A stretch of DNA of 64,000 nt from a bacterium DOLZORAL124_38_8. Lineage in GTDB: Bacteria > Patescibacteriota > Gracilibacteria > UBA4473. A model generated the notes under the pieces. That model made no database searches. It was not told the origin of the DNA and saw only the letters and a list, made by a program, of their open reading frames with translations. The translations under genes were made by a program, and so were the position numbers. The DNA is taken from NCBI GenBank assembly GCA_002747745.1, contig PDQG01000008.1:23876-87875 (forward strand), given 5' to 3'. This document shows, piece by piece, positions 16,501 to 25,872 of the stretch; positions within the stretch are counted from its first letter, which is position 1; every line of letters starts with the position of its first letter.

Positions 16501-17259
16501 TTATTGTCCAATAAAACTTGTAGCGGCCATCCAAGCCAAATCAAAAATGGTTTTTTGGGCGTTGTAGACCGCTTGATCTTCGACCACGGTTCCAATGGGG
16601 GTTTGTTGGTTGAGGTTGAGGGTTATGGTGTAATTGGGGAAAATGGTTACTTCTGATTGAAGGGGAAATTTATCGGTGGAAATGAAAAATACTTCAAAAA
16701 AATCGGTGTGTTGTTTGAAAATTTTTTCGTTTAAAATAGAAGCGGTCGAATTTTGGGCACAAATAAATCTTGATTTAATACCTTTTTTTACCCGTTTTAG
16801 TAAATGTTGTTCTATTTTTTCTAAGGGGATGGTTTCTTGCAGTGATTCAAAGTTTGTAAAACTAAAAATAGTATGTGGTTCTTGTTGGGTTATTCTTTCG
16901 AATATTTTGTTGATTCCAGATTTATCTTCGAAAAATTGGAATTTTGGTTTGGTTGAATGAGTGTTTATGAGGGCTGTTAGATTTGGTAAGACGTTTTCGG
17001 CGAGGTTTTTCTGTTCTTGAGCTTTGGATAAGAATATTTGAGGATCTTCGGCTGAAAAATGCTTCATCTTGTTTTTTCTTGATTCGAGTACAAATCCTTT
17101 CTTTTTTAGGTTTAATAAATGGTGATAACAGTTGATGCGCGGGATATTGGTGAAATTTGCAATGGTGGTAACGGAGGTTTGTCCGCGTTGTAATAATTCA
17201 AGATAAATGGTAGCTTCTTCTTTTTTTAGGCCGAGTTTTGATAGTTTTTGTTCAAGCAT
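16501..17259 (-). CDS. TrmB-type transcriptional regulator
   Basis: 252 residues from the ATG at 17259 (MLEQKLSKLGL); a TTG six codons upstream is less likely. The first 75 residues form a winged helix of the TrmB kind: KKEEATIYLELLQRGQTSV, IANFTNIPRINCYHHLLNLKKKGFV. The rest (FEDKSGINKIFERITQ onward) resembles the phospholipase-D-like effector part seen in TrmB-like proteins. Such proteins repress or activate genes in response to sugars or related ligands, mainly in archaea and some bacteria. It diverges from the two Cys-rich genes, and a palindrome lies 14 bases upstream of its start. Confidence 0.85.
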   Translation of the reverse strand: MLEQKLSKLGLKKEEATIYLELLQRGQTSVTTIANFTNIPRINCYHHLLNLKKKGFVLESRKNKMKHFSAEDPQIFLSKAQEQKNLAENVLPNLTALINTHSTKPKFQFFEDKSGINKIFERITQQEPHTIFSFTNFESLQETIPLEKIEQHLLKRVKKGIKSRFICAQNSTASILNEKIFKQHTDFFEVFFISTDKFPLQSEVTIFPNYTITLNLNQQTPIGTVVEDQAVYNAQKTIFDLAWMAATSFIGQ

Positions 17260-17272
17260 TGCGGGGTGATTA

Positions 17273-17285
17273 TACAATAATTGTA
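17273..17285. promoter_or_regulatory. Candidate operator between TrmB-like regulator and Cys-rich genes
   Basis: TACAAT-A-ATTGTA is a perfect inverted repeat with a one-base centre, placed just upstream of the regulator start and in the divergent region that must also hold the promoter for the gene at 17418. Autoregulation is a guess from position. Confidence 0.4.
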
Positions 17286-17417
17286 AAATTTTTTCTACAT
17301 TTTTTATTAGTTATTTTGTTAATTATAGATTTGTTTTAAGGTTTTTATTTTTTTTGTATTTTGAAATTATTATTTTTGTTATAGGATTAAGTTGTAAATA
17401 TTAAAAAATATTTTTAA

Positions 17418-19163
17418 ATGATAGAAAGGACTTGTCGTCAATCGGGAGAAAAATTTGAAATCACGAAAACGGATTTAAAATTTTATGCGAAAATGGGGGT
17501 GATTACGGCGGAACAATTGGAAAAATTAGCGAGTTTGCCAGTTGATGAGTCTGTAAGTGTACGCGAAGAAAAAATTCCGCAAGAATTATTGGTTGGTTTG
17601 CCGACTTTGTGTGAATCAGAGCGACAGCGACGAAGAATGTGTTGGCGAAATGAACGAAAGTTGTATCAACGAAAATGTGATGGGACTGGGAAAACGATGG
17701 TATCTGTATATGATGATAAAACGAGTTTTCCTGTGTATTCACAAGATTATTGGTGGAGTGATAATTGGGATGCAACCGATTACGGAAAAGATTTTGATTT
17801 TTCAAAACCATTTTTCGAGCAGTTTCAGTCGTTGTTGCAAACAGTGCCGCAAATTGCTTTATGGAATAATGAGTCAGAAAATTCTGATTACAATAATTGT
17901 TGTTTCTTTAATAAAAATTGTTATTTGAACTTTAATACCGACCATTCTGAAGATTCGTGTTATAATTATATGCTTTGTGATGGAGTAGAAGTGTTTGATT
18001 CGGTGGGGGTGTTAAAATCGGAATTATGTTATGAGTGTTTGGACTGTGAAAATGGATACGAACTTAAATATTCGCAAAATTGTAAAAATTGTTCGGATTC
18101 TTGGTTTTTGCAAAATTGTATAGGGTGTAGTAATTGTTTTGGATGTGTGAATTTACGGAATAAAGAATATTATTTTTTGAACGAAAAATGCACGCCAGAA
18201 GAATACGAAGCAAAATTGGATACGTTGAATTTAACGAAAAATTCTTCACTGAAAAATTTCCGAACCAGTTTCGTACAGTTTTGTCTTAAGTTTGGTCAAA
18301 AATATTCTATTCAAGAGCAGTCTGAAAATTGTACCGGAAACTATATTCGTCAGAGTAAAGATTGTGTGAATAGTTTTGATTTATTAGGAAAATGTGATTC
18401 GGTGAAAAATTTTGATTATGGTTTTAATTCAAATTTTGTGCACGAAGCGTTGGCGGTTGGAAATGCAAAATATGCGTATGAAGTGTCTTCGGGAGATAAA
18501 ATATCAGATTCATGTTTTATCCAAGGGATAAAAGATGGTCCGCATATGTCGTATTATTCGATGAATTGTGTAAATAATTCTCAAAATTGTTTTGGCTGTG
18601 TGGGATTGAAAAAAAGACAATATTGCATTCTGAATAAACAATACACGCAGGAAGAATACGAAGCATTAGTATCCCAAATCATCGAACATATGAAAAAAAC
18701 TGGTGAATGGGGGGAATTTTTTCCAGCGGAGTTGTCACCGTTTGCGTATAACGAAACAGTGGCTCAAGAATATTTTCCATTAACGAAAGAGGAAATTGTG
18801 AGACGAGGATATAAATGGAAAGAAGAAAAACATAACTTTCAATATACTGGACCAAAATATGAAATGCCCGATGACATTGCGGATGTGCCAGATGATATTG
18901 TAAATAAAGTCTTGGAATGTGAACGAAGTGGGAAATTTTATCGAATTCAACCGGCAGAATTGAGATTTTATCGAAAAATGAATTTGCCAATTCCACGTTT
19001 ACATCCTGATGAACGGCATAAAGATAGAGTAAATTTACGAAATCCACGGAAATTATGGCAACGGACTTGTGCCGATTGTGGGTGTAAAATCCAAACGACT
19101 TTTGCGCCCAACCGCCCAGAAAAAATATTGTGTGAGGCGTGTTATTTAAAAGTGGTGGATTAA
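17418..19163 (+). CDS. Cys-rich CPR-type protein with duplicated terminal modules (paralogue 1)
   Basis: 581 residues, no signal peptide. I recognise the family only as a group of uncharacterised cysteine-rich proteins common in CPR genomes. The N-terminal module (CRQSGEKFEITKTDLKFYAKMGV) recurs in altered form at the C-terminus (CERSGKFYRIQPAELRFYRKMNL), which is followed by RNPRKLWQRTCADCGCKI and LCEACYLKVV, a likely zinc ribbon. Near the start, CWRNERKLYQRKCDGTGK and YWWSDNWD are typical. The middle has many short Cys/Asn units (NCSDSWFLQNCIGCSNCFGCVNLRNKEYYFLNEK) spaced like rungs of a repeated structure. It is the first of two tandem paralogues. Metal binding is likely; function unknown. 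Confidence 0.8.
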   Translation: MIERTCRQSGEKFEITKTDLKFYAKMGVITAEQLEKLASLPVDESVSVREEKIPQELLVGLPTLCESERQRRRMCWRNERKLYQRKCDGTGKTMVSVYDDKTSFPVYSQDYWWSDNWDATDYGKDFDFSKPFFEQFQSLLQTVPQIALWNNESENSDYNNCCFFNKNCYLNFNTDHSEDSCYNYMLCDGVEVFDSVGVLKSELCYECLDCENGYELKYSQNCKNCSDSWFLQNCIGCSNCFGCVNLRNKEYYFLNEKCTPEEYEAKLDTLNLTKNSSLKNFRTSFVQFCLKFGQKYSIQEQSENCTGNYIRQSKDCVNSFDLLGKCDSVKNFDYGFNSNFVHEALAVGNAKYAYEVSSGDKISDSCFIQGIKDGPHMSYYSMNCVNNSQNCFGCVGLKKRQYCILNKQYTQEEYEALVSQIIEHMKKTGEWGEFFPAELSPFAYNETVAQEYFPLTKEEIVRRGYKWKEEKHNFQYTGPKYEMPDDIADVPDDIVNKVLECERSGKFYRIQPAELRFYRKMNLPIPRLHPDERHKDRVNLRNPRKLWQRTCADCGCKIQTTFAPNRPEKILCEACYLKVVD

Positions 19164-19226
19164 AAAATCATCCTTAAATTCTTTGTACCAACAGAGAGAG
19201 ATTCTAAAAAAATTACTAAGCAAAAA

Positions 19227-20945
19227 ATGATAGAAAGAACTTGTCGTCAATCGGGAGAGAAATTTGAAATCACGAAAGCTGATTTAAAATTTTATGCGAA
19301 AATGGGCGTAATTACGGCGGAGCAATTCGAAAAATTATCGAGTTTTCCAGTTGATGAGTCTGTAAGTATAAGCGAAGAAAAAATTCCGCAAGAATTATTG
19401 GTTGGTTTGCCGACTTTATGTCCAGCAGAGCGACAGCGACGACGATTGATGTTCTTTAATATTCATAATCTATACAAAAACAACACATTGATTTCACCGC
19501 ACGCACCAGAATATAAATTGAATGTAATTTCGAAGAATGATTTTCTAAACGAAAAAGATTCTGGTTTGAATTATGGACGAAATTTTGATTTTTCTCGTCC
19601 GTTTTTTGAACAATTTAAAGAACTGCAAATAGTTTCACCTCGTTGGGATAGAATGTCGTTGAATGCGGAAAATAGTAATTGGACGACGAATTCTATTAGC
19701 TTGAAAAACTGTTATTTGGTGTATTCTTCCACGTATTTAGAGGATTGTTTGTATTGTGATCGGGTTGATAAATCGTCTGATGTGGTGGATTGTGAAGATG
19801 TTAAAAATTCAGAGTTGTGTTACGGGAGTCTTTTTTTGGAAAACTGTTTTGAAGTGTTATGGTCTAAAAAAATAAAGCAATCTACTCGTTCGGCATTTTT
19901 GCAAGATTGTCGAAATTGTTCTCATTGTATTTGTTGTGTTGGATTGAAGAATAAGGAATATCAAATTTTTAATAAACCTGTTTCTCCTGAAGTGTTTGAA
20001 GAAACTTGGAATAAATTGTTGCGAAGTAGTGCTTTTCGGGCCGATTTATGGAAGAAATTCAAACAAGGGTGTGTGTTGATGCCACAAAAAAATTTAGAAA
20101 TTGTATCTTCGGATAACTGCGTGGGAAACAATATTTTTAATTGTAAAAACGCTTGGTTTTCGTACGAAGTGAAGGATTGTGAGGATATTAAATTTGTACA
20201 AAATGCTTTGCGGTCAAAAGATACCATGGATTGTACGAACGATGATGAAAGTGAATTGAGCTTTGAAAATGCTATTTCTTTTGATTTATATAATTCTAAG
20301 TTTAATTTTACGGTCGCTGAACGGTGTATAAATCTAGAATACTCAGAAACGTGTTTAAAATGCCAAGATTGTTTTGGCTGTGTTGGATTGATTAATAAGC
20401 AATATTGCATTTTCAACAGACAATATGAACAAAAAGAATACTTTGAACTTCGTGCCAAAATCATCGAACATATGAAAAAAACGGGAGAATGGGGCGAATT
20501 TTTCCCAGCGGAGTTATCACCATTTGCGTACAACGAAACAGCGGCTCAGGTGTATTTCCCTCTGACGCAAGAAGAAGCTGAGAAAAGGGGATATAGGTGG
20601 CGAGATGACCAACAAAGTGTTCAGTACACTGGACCCAAATATGAAATATCAGAAGATATTGCGGATGTGCCAGATGAGGTTGTAAATCAAGTTTTAGAGT
20701 GCGAACGAAGTGGGAAATTCTATCGTATTCAAAAACGAGAATTAGACTTTTACCGCAAAATGAATTTACCAATTCCACGTTTACATCCTGATGAACGCCA
20801 TAAAGACCGAATGGCCTTGCGAAATCCACGAAAATTGTGGCAACGAACCTGTGCCGATTGTGGATGTAAAATCCAAACGACCTTTGCCCCAGACCGCCCA
20901 GAAAAAATATTGTGCGAGGCGTGTTATTTGAAAGTGGTAGATTAG
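19227..20945 (+). CDS. Cys-rich CPR-type protein, paralogue 2
   Basis: 572 residues. The first 60 and the last 130 residues are nearly identical to paralogue 1, including the start MIERTCRQSGEKFEI and the end CADCGCKIQTTFAP ... LCEACYLKVVD. The middle is strongly diverged, keeping only the pattern of FDFSRPFFEQF, NCSHCICCVGLKNKEYQIFNK and CFGCVGLINKQYCIFN. The segment CWRNERKLYQRKCDGTGK of paralogue 1 is replaced by a cysteine-free stretch (FFNIHNLYKNN), so one presumed metal site is lost. The 63-base gap has no terminator, so the two are probably co-transcribed. The pattern of conserved ends and a variable middle suggests duplication with selection or recombination at the ends. Confidence 0.8.
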   Translation: MIERTCRQSGEKFEITKADLKFYAKMGVITAEQFEKLSSFPVDESVSISEEKIPQELLVGLPTLCPAERQRRRLMFFNIHNLYKNNTLISPHAPEYKLNVISKNDFLNEKDSGLNYGRNFDFSRPFFEQFKELQIVSPRWDRMSLNAENSNWTTNSISLKNCYLVYSSTYLEDCLYCDRVDKSSDVVDCEDVKNSELCYGSLFLENCFEVLWSKKIKQSTRSAFLQDCRNCSHCICCVGLKNKEYQIFNKPVSPEVFEETWNKLLRSSAFRADLWKKFKQGCVLMPQKNLEIVSSDNCVGNNIFNCKNAWFSYEVKDCEDIKFVQNALRSKDTMDCTNDDESELSFENAISFDLYNSKFNFTVAERCINLEYSETCLKCQDCFGCVGLINKQYCIFNRQYEQKEYFELRAKIIEHMKKTGEWGEFFPAELSPFAYNETAAQVYFPLTQEEAEKRGYRWRDDQQSVQYTGPKYEISEDIADVPDEVVNQVLECERSGKFYRIQKRELDFYRKMNLPIPRLHPDERHKDRMALRNPRKLWQRTCADCGCKIQTTFAPDRPEKILCEACYLKVVD

Positions 20946-21136
20946 AGGAAATTTTATAAAAATTTCTTCATTCCCAACTAGATTGGAAATCTTTTAGAAA
21001 TGCTAAATAAATGATTCTTAGTTTTTCTCGGGGATGAGAGGAGAAAAAATTCTTAAAAAAGAGTTTTGAACTTTGTAAAAAATTTTGTACCATTAAGTCC
21101 CGAGAGGTGGAAACACTTTGTACTTCAATTTTTTGA
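20946..21136 (+). other. pyrG leader region with start-codon-spanning inverted repeat
   Basis: No gene is seen. TCCCGAGA (21098-21105) can pair with TCTCGGGA (21155-21162) across the pyrG start codon, with about 49 bases between. It could mask the start in mRNA. I found no other clear control element. Confidence 0.35.
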
Positions 21137-22822
21137 ATGGTCATGATTAGAAAGTCTCGGGAAAAACGGCTAGAAACAAAAATCATCTTTGTAACAGGAG
21201 GAGTTTGTTCATCATTAGGAAAAGGTATTGTGGCGGCATCAACCGCAGCCATTTTGAAATCTGCTGGAAAAAAAGTTTCGATTATGAAACTTGATCCGTA
21301 TTTGAATGTGGATCCAGGAACCATGAGTCCATTTCAACACGGAGAAGTGTTTGTGTTGGACGACGGAGGTGAAACAGATTTAGATTTGGGGCATTATGAA
21401 CGATTTATTGATGTGCCGTTGAATAAATTTTGTAGTGTGACTACGGGGAAAGTATACCGAGAAGTGTTGAATGAAGAACGAGAAGGGAAGTATTTAGGCG
21501 GAACAATTCAAGTGGTGCCACATATTACCGCTAAAATTATTGAAAAAATTGAATTGGCGGCTGAAAAATCGGGAGCGGAAATTTTGGTGTGTGAGATTGG
21601 GGGAACGGTTGGAGATATTGAAGGAGAACCGTTTATTGAAGTGGTTCGACAAATGAAATCAACCTACGGAAAACAAGTGTTAAGTATGCATTTAACGTTG
21701 TTGCCGTATTTGGCGGCGAGTGGAGAACTCAAAACCAAACCGACACAAATTTCAGTACGACAATTACGAGCGTTGGGGGTTTCGCCTGATTTAATTTTTG
21801 CTCGAGCCGATAAAAAAATTCCACAATCATTGCTAAAAAAGATTGCGTATTTTTGTGATGTGAATGAAGAAGCGGTAATTCCCGCCGAAACCGTTAAATC
21901 TATTTATGAAGTACCGTTGCGTTTCCAAAAATATAATCTAGGAAAAATCTTAGCAGAAAAATTAGGCTATGATGATTTAGCGTTTGATTTAGACGAGTGG
22001 AAACAAGGTGTGGAAAAAATTAAAAATTCCAAAGAAACGATTCAAATTGGTTTGGCCGGAAAATATAATGAATTAGATGATGCGTATTTATCGGTGATTG
22101 AAGCGATTAAATCGGCTGGGTTTTCGGTTGATAGAAAAGCAGAAATTGTTTGGATTGATACTGAAAAAATTGAACATGACGATGCCGATGAACTGGAAAA
22201 ACTCCAAGCGGTAGCCGGGGTGGTTGTGCCTGGTGGGTTTGGAAATCGTGGAATTGAGGGAAAAATAAAAGTAGCGCAATTCTGTCGTGAAAACAATAAA
22301 CCGTATTTAGGGTTGTGTTTAGGAAGCCAAATTATGGCGATTGAGTTTGCTCGAAACGTTTTAGGAATTGAAAAAGCCACCAGTGAAGAATTTGATGAAA
22401 TCGAACGAGAATGTGGTTGTACTTGCGCCCCAGTTGAATACAAACATGGAAAAGAGTTCCATTTAGTGCATTTCATGGAAGAGCAACGAACCGTGCGGGC
22501 CAAGGGAGGAACCATGCGATTAGGGGCGTATCCATGTAAGATTGAGGCCGGAACTTTGGCAGAAAAATTGTACGGACAAGCTGAAATTTCAGAACGACAC
22601 CGACACCGATACGAGTTTAATAATGCTTTCCGAGATCAACTTTCAGAAAAAGGGTTTGTGTTCTCTGGTACGTCACCAGACGGTGAATTAGTGGAAATTG
22701 TAGAAAATCCCGCTTGTGATTTTATGATTGCCGCCCAATTTCACCCAGAACTTATCAGTCGACCGTTCAAACCACATCCATTATTTAAAGGGCTGCTAGA
22801 AGCCAGTATTAAACTTCAGTAA
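21137..22822 (+). CDS. pyrG: CTP synthase
   Basis: 561 residues. The synthetase domain opens with KIIFVTGGVCSSLGKGI (P-loop), then LDPYLNVDPGTMSPFQHGEVFVLDDGGETDLDLGHYERF, and CEIGGTVGDIE. The glutamine amidotransferase domain has the nucleophile in GLCLGSQ and the dyad HPE in QFHPELISRPF. It makes CTP from UTP, ATP and glutamine. The exact start is open: ATG at 21137 or at 21143 both give a short extension before the usual start of the family. A good terminator follows, so it is likely a single-gene unit. Confidence 0.97.
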   Translation: MVMIRKSREKRLETKIIFVTGGVCSSLGKGIVAASTAAILKSAGKKVSIMKLDPYLNVDPGTMSPFQHGEVFVLDDGGETDLDLGHYERFIDVPLNKFCSVTTGKVYREVLNEEREGKYLGGTIQVVPHITAKIIEKIELAAEKSGAEILVCEIGGTVGDIEGEPFIEVVRQMKSTYGKQVLSMHLTLLPYLAASGELKTKPTQISVRQLRALGVSPDLIFARADKKIPQSLLKKIAYFCDVNEEAVIPAETVKSIYEVPLRFQKYNLGKILAEKLGYDDLAFDLDEWKQGVEKIKNSKETIQIGLAGKYNELDDAYLSVIEAIKSAGFSVDRKAEIVWIDTEKIEHDDADELEKLQAVAGVVVPGGFGNRGIEGKIKVAQFCRENNKPYLGLCLGSQIMAIEFARNVLGIEKATSEEFDEIERECGCTCAPVEYKHGKEFHLVHFMEEQRTVRAKGGTMRLGAYPCKIEAGTLAEKLYGQAEISERHRHRYEFNNAFRDQLSEKGFVFSGTSPDGELVEIVENPACDFMIAAQFHPELISRPFKPHPLFKGLLEASIKLQ

Positions 22823-22852
22823 ATACCTTTTCCAATTAGAAGAAACGAATTC

Positions 22853-22877
22853 AAAAAACTCCGAGAGGAGTTTTTTT
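22853..22877 (+). terminator. Terminator after pyrG
   Basis: AAAACTCC and GGAGTTTT pair around loop GAGA, followed by a run of T. Confidence 0.88.
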
Positions 22878-22938
22878 ATAAACAATAGTTGTTTCTTTTT
22901 TATTTGGAAAATTTGCGTTTGTTTTTAGACTCCAAGAG

Positions 22939-23232
22939 ATGAAATTTGTAGAACGACCACGAAAACAACCCGACTTCCCACAATTCGAATCACAAAGTGG
23001 GTTAATGGGACTCCTCACTTTCTTTTTTTCAATTGTATTGTGGATAGGATTAATTGTGATTTTTTTGTTTACGCTTTATACAAATGCGTTTCGAAATAGT
23101 ATTCAATCCATTTTGTTCTATTTTGGGCAAGAAACGTATTTGGTACCCTTTTGGGTGGCTGGATTATGTGTGTTTTTTGCTTTTCCGGTAACGTTAGTGG
23201 TGGTGTTGCTCGGGTATATTTTAAAAAAATAA
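22939..23232 (+). CDS. Small two-helix membrane protein
   Basis: 97 residues. A polar N-terminus of about 22 residues with basic and proline residues (FVERPRKQPDFPQF) is followed by two long hydrophobic helices and a short basic C-terminus (YILKK). No family is recognised. It lies between the pyrG terminator and a large helical protein gene 66 bases on, with which it may be co-transcribed. The coding call rests on length, hydrophobic pattern and normal codon use. Confidence 0.6.
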   Translation: MKFVERPRKQPDFPQFESQSGLMGLLTFFFSIVLWIGLIVIFLFTLYTNAFRNSIQSILFYFGQETYLVPFWVAGLCVFFAFPVTLVVVLLGYILKK

Positions 23233-23298
23233 TTTGACTTTTTATAAAAAATATTTCATATTGTGTTTGAAAGTTATTTTCTTACACATTATTTCATT

Positions 23299-25110
23299 AT
23301 GAGTGGTTTAGAAATCCCTTTGGCGGTTATTCAGGTAGTTAGTCCAGTGCCAGCAGAAGGAACAAATTTAGAAAAAAGTAATCAAGGAGCATTGGATATT
23401 CAACAAATAGCTGATACGATGCGTAACAAAGCGTTGCAACCAGTAGATACAATTCCTAATGATACTACAAAATTTGAAAAGACGAATATTCTTCCATTTA
23501 TGTATCCTCATAATCTGCACTTTGCTAAAAAAGATACAGAATTATTATCGGCTTTTTCGAACATGAGTCCAGAAGTTGGAGTGTCTTGTGATTTTTTGAA
23601 TGGTCTTTTTAATCTTAAATTTACGGAGGATTATAAGAAATTTGAGCAATCATATGCACAGGCAGAAAAAGAATTTAAAGTGGTAGACCGAGAGTTGAAG
23701 TCTTTGGTTCAACAATTGAAAGGAGTTGTTGATATAAATTCCGATGAAGAAAAAATTAATTGGTTTCATAAAATAACTCAAGAATACAAAGCGTTGTTAA
23801 AGGTGCACCCTGAATTAAGGACGTATGAAGAGAAATTTAATGATTTTAAAAAATATAAGTCTTATTTTGACTATATAAAGCAGGTTGAAGTATTATCCAA
23901 GCACTTAATAGATTCTGGATTGGTTGATAATGCTGATTCTAATATATTTTTGAATAAACGATCTCTAGAAGAATCTTCGGTAAAAAAACTGAAAGAAATT
24001 TTGGAGAAATTGAAGGGGAAATTTTTAAAGGCAGTTAAGGAGAATTTTTCTAATACAAAAGAGCTTCCTGGAGGAAATATTGTGGGAGAATCATTTGTGG
24101 GAGATATATTAAAACTGTTTGAAAAAGTAGAAACGATTGATTTGATTCAACAATCTGGTGAGAAATTAACTAATACGGCAGAGCAAGAAAATGTTCAGAT
24201 GAAGTTAGATATTTTGTCTTTGTTTAAATACTTAAGAGAAAATTTTAACTTAGATGGAATCGGTCATCATTTTGCAACGGAAGGATTTGATAGCACAGAA
24301 GCGTTAAACAACGCTCAAGAATATGCTAAGGCTTATACACGTTTTGATGGACTAAAAAAATCAGAATATTTGACTACGGTTGAATTGGCTCCGTTATATG
24401 AGTTGTTGATTAAAATGGCTCATGTAGAACATATGCAACGAAAACAAGAAGTGTCTGAGGCTTTAGAGGAAGTAAAAGATTTATTTAAAAAAGGAAAAAA
24501 ACAGAGAGATATTTCGGAATTGACATGGAAACAGGTAATGAATCCACGTTTCCAACGCGTGTTAGCTATTCTAGAAAAATATAGACAGTACAATCTTGAT
24601 CCAAATAATGATACGTCGGTATCACTAGATAAATGGCCTGAAAAATATTTATCGCCTAAACAATTAACCACTATTAATCAATATGTAGATCGAGTGGGGC
24701 AAATGCGATCAATGAAGAATTTAGCAGCATTTATAAAACAGTTAAAGAGAACGAATATTTTTGATGGAGATGTTGAGGGAGCTTTAGAAACAGGGTTAAA
24801 TATTACGGTAGAACAAAAAAATGAGTTTGTGCAGAAATTAATAAATGTGTTCTCTTGGTATGGATCTGAGGCGGAAGAACAATTCAAAGAAGATTTAAAA
24901 GAGAACCGGTTGGATGATGAATTTGATTATTTAGCGAGTGTTTTTCAAAAATTATCTCTATTATTCCCACCTAAAAAAGCCAAAGAATTACTAAAATTTA
25001 GAGAAATAAAAGATGTGTTCAAATCGGGTGAAGAACCAGGAAAAACTACTATTACATGGGAAAATGCACAGGCATTTTATAATGAACGACACAATAAACA
25101 ACATAAGTAG
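23299..25110 (+). CDS. Hypothetical helical protein, about 603 aa
   Basis: Started at the ATG at 23299; a GTG at 23263 would add a twelve-residue aromatic extension. I do not recognise a family. The protein is soluble, rich in Lys and Glu, almost all helical, with coiled-coil stretches such as KLKEILEKLKGKFLKAVKENF and a cluster of basic residues (FKKGKKQRDISELTWKQ). Proline-rich segments near the start (LQPVDTIPNDTT, ILPFMYPHNLHF) may be flexible or bind a partner. No signal peptide. It resembles in style, not clearly in sequence, the giant helical protein at the left of the window. Confidence 0.7.
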   Translation: MSGLEIPLAVIQVVSPVPAEGTNLEKSNQGALDIQQIADTMRNKALQPVDTIPNDTTKFEKTNILPFMYPHNLHFAKKDTELLSAFSNMSPEVGVSCDFLNGLFNLKFTEDYKKFEQSYAQAEKEFKVVDRELKSLVQQLKGVVDINSDEEKINWFHKITQEYKALLKVHPELRTYEEKFNDFKKYKSYFDYIKQVEVLSKHLIDSGLVDNADSNIFLNKRSLEESSVKKLKEILEKLKGKFLKAVKENFSNTKELPGGNIVGESFVGDILKLFEKVETIDLIQQSGEKLTNTAEQENVQMKLDILSLFKYLRENFNLDGIGHHFATEGFDSTEALNNAQEYAKAYTRFDGLKKSEYLTTVELAPLYELLIKMAHVEHMQRKQEVSEALEEVKDLFKKGKKQRDISELTWKQVMNPRFQRVLAILEKYRQYNLDPNNDTSVSLDKWPEKYLSPKQLTTINQYVDRVGQMRSMKNLAAFIKQLKRTNIFDGDVEGALETGLNITVEQKNEFVQKLINVFSWYGSEAEEQFKEDLKENRLDDEFDYLASVFQKLSLLFPPKKAKELLKFREIKDVFKSGEEPGKTTITWENAQAFYNERHNKQHK

Positions 25111-25197
25111 AAAGGGGAACAGTAAGCCTGAAGGGGAGGTAAAAAAAGAATCAAGTGACTTTGCTTGCTTCTTTTGGTTTTCTTTTTATGGTAAAAA

Positions 25198-25719
25198 ATG
25201 ATGAAAATAGAGTATGAATTACGGCTGGATGATGTAGTGGCGTTGCAAAAACATTTGCTACGAAACTCAAAAAAACATACACAGTTAAAGTTTTTGACAC
25301 AATTGCTCGTGCCATTTGCTTTGGCGGGTATCGTCGCTTACAAAATTATGAATCAGGCGACTTTAACGCAGTGGCAAATCTTTTTGTTTGGGGGCTTGGC
25401 TTTGCTTTGGATTGTGTTGCATCAACTTTTTTTTGAAAAAATAGTGTTTGCAAAAGTGCAAAAAACGGTAGCAGCCCAAGCTCATGCGTTAGGATTAGGA
25501 AAAAATTCGGTTGAAATAACGGATGCTGGACTTAACTTTCAGCAAAATGAAGAACAATTGCTCTTGCCATGGAAACGGTTTGTTCGCCTTGATGAAACGG
25601 CTACGCATCTTTTTTTGGTGGTGGGAGAATTTGCTGGTATTACGGTAAGTAAAGAAACTGCTCAGACCAAAGATTTCTCAAAATTTGTGGCTGCGTTTCA
25701 AAAGCATTTGGAGGCATAG
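25198..25719 (+). CDS. YcxB-like membrane protein
   Basis: 173 residues. Two membrane helices lie around 45-85 (LLVPFALAGIVAYKIM, FLFGGLALLWIVLHQLFF). The rest is a small beta domain with VEITDAGLNFQQNEEQLLLPWKRFVRLDETATHLFLVVGE, which fits the YcxB-like C-terminal domain: a start with a residue pattern of E-x-x-x-L-x-W-x-x-F and a following L-hydrophobic strand. Function of the family is unknown. A weak hairpin precedes the gene (25141-25172). Confidence 0.65.
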   Translation: MMKIEYELRLDDVVALQKHLLRNSKKHTQLKFLTQLLVPFALAGIVAYKIMNQATLTQWQIFLFGGLALLWIVLHQLFFEKIVFAKVQKTVAAQAHALGLGKNSVEITDAGLNFQQNEEQLLLPWKRFVRLDETATHLFLVVGEFAGITVSKETAQTKDFSKFVAAFQKHLEA

Positions 25720-25736
25720 ATTTTTGTGTTTGCGGG

Positions 25737-25814
25737 ATGGCGGAGACGGTTTGGCATTTATCGATACAAAGTGTGGATTTTAACGCAAAGGTAAGAACGG
25801 AAAAAGTTGCATAA
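25737..25814 (+). CDS. Possible 25-codon ORF upstream of secA
   Basis: ATG at 25737 to TAA at 25812 encodes MAETVWHLSIQSVDFNAKV and six more residues. The region is less AT-rich than its surroundings and its ends (TTTGCG, CGCAAA) can pair. It ends 58 bases before the secA ATG. In other bacteria secA is preceded by arrest peptides such as SecM; there is no arrest motif I recognise here. Offered as a candidate only. Confidence 0.25.
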   Translation: MAETVWHLSIQSVDFNAKVRTEKVA

Positions 25815-25872
25815 AAATCTTTTGTTATTTTGTATTCTTCCTACAATGGGCGTGATTTTTAGTAATACAAAC

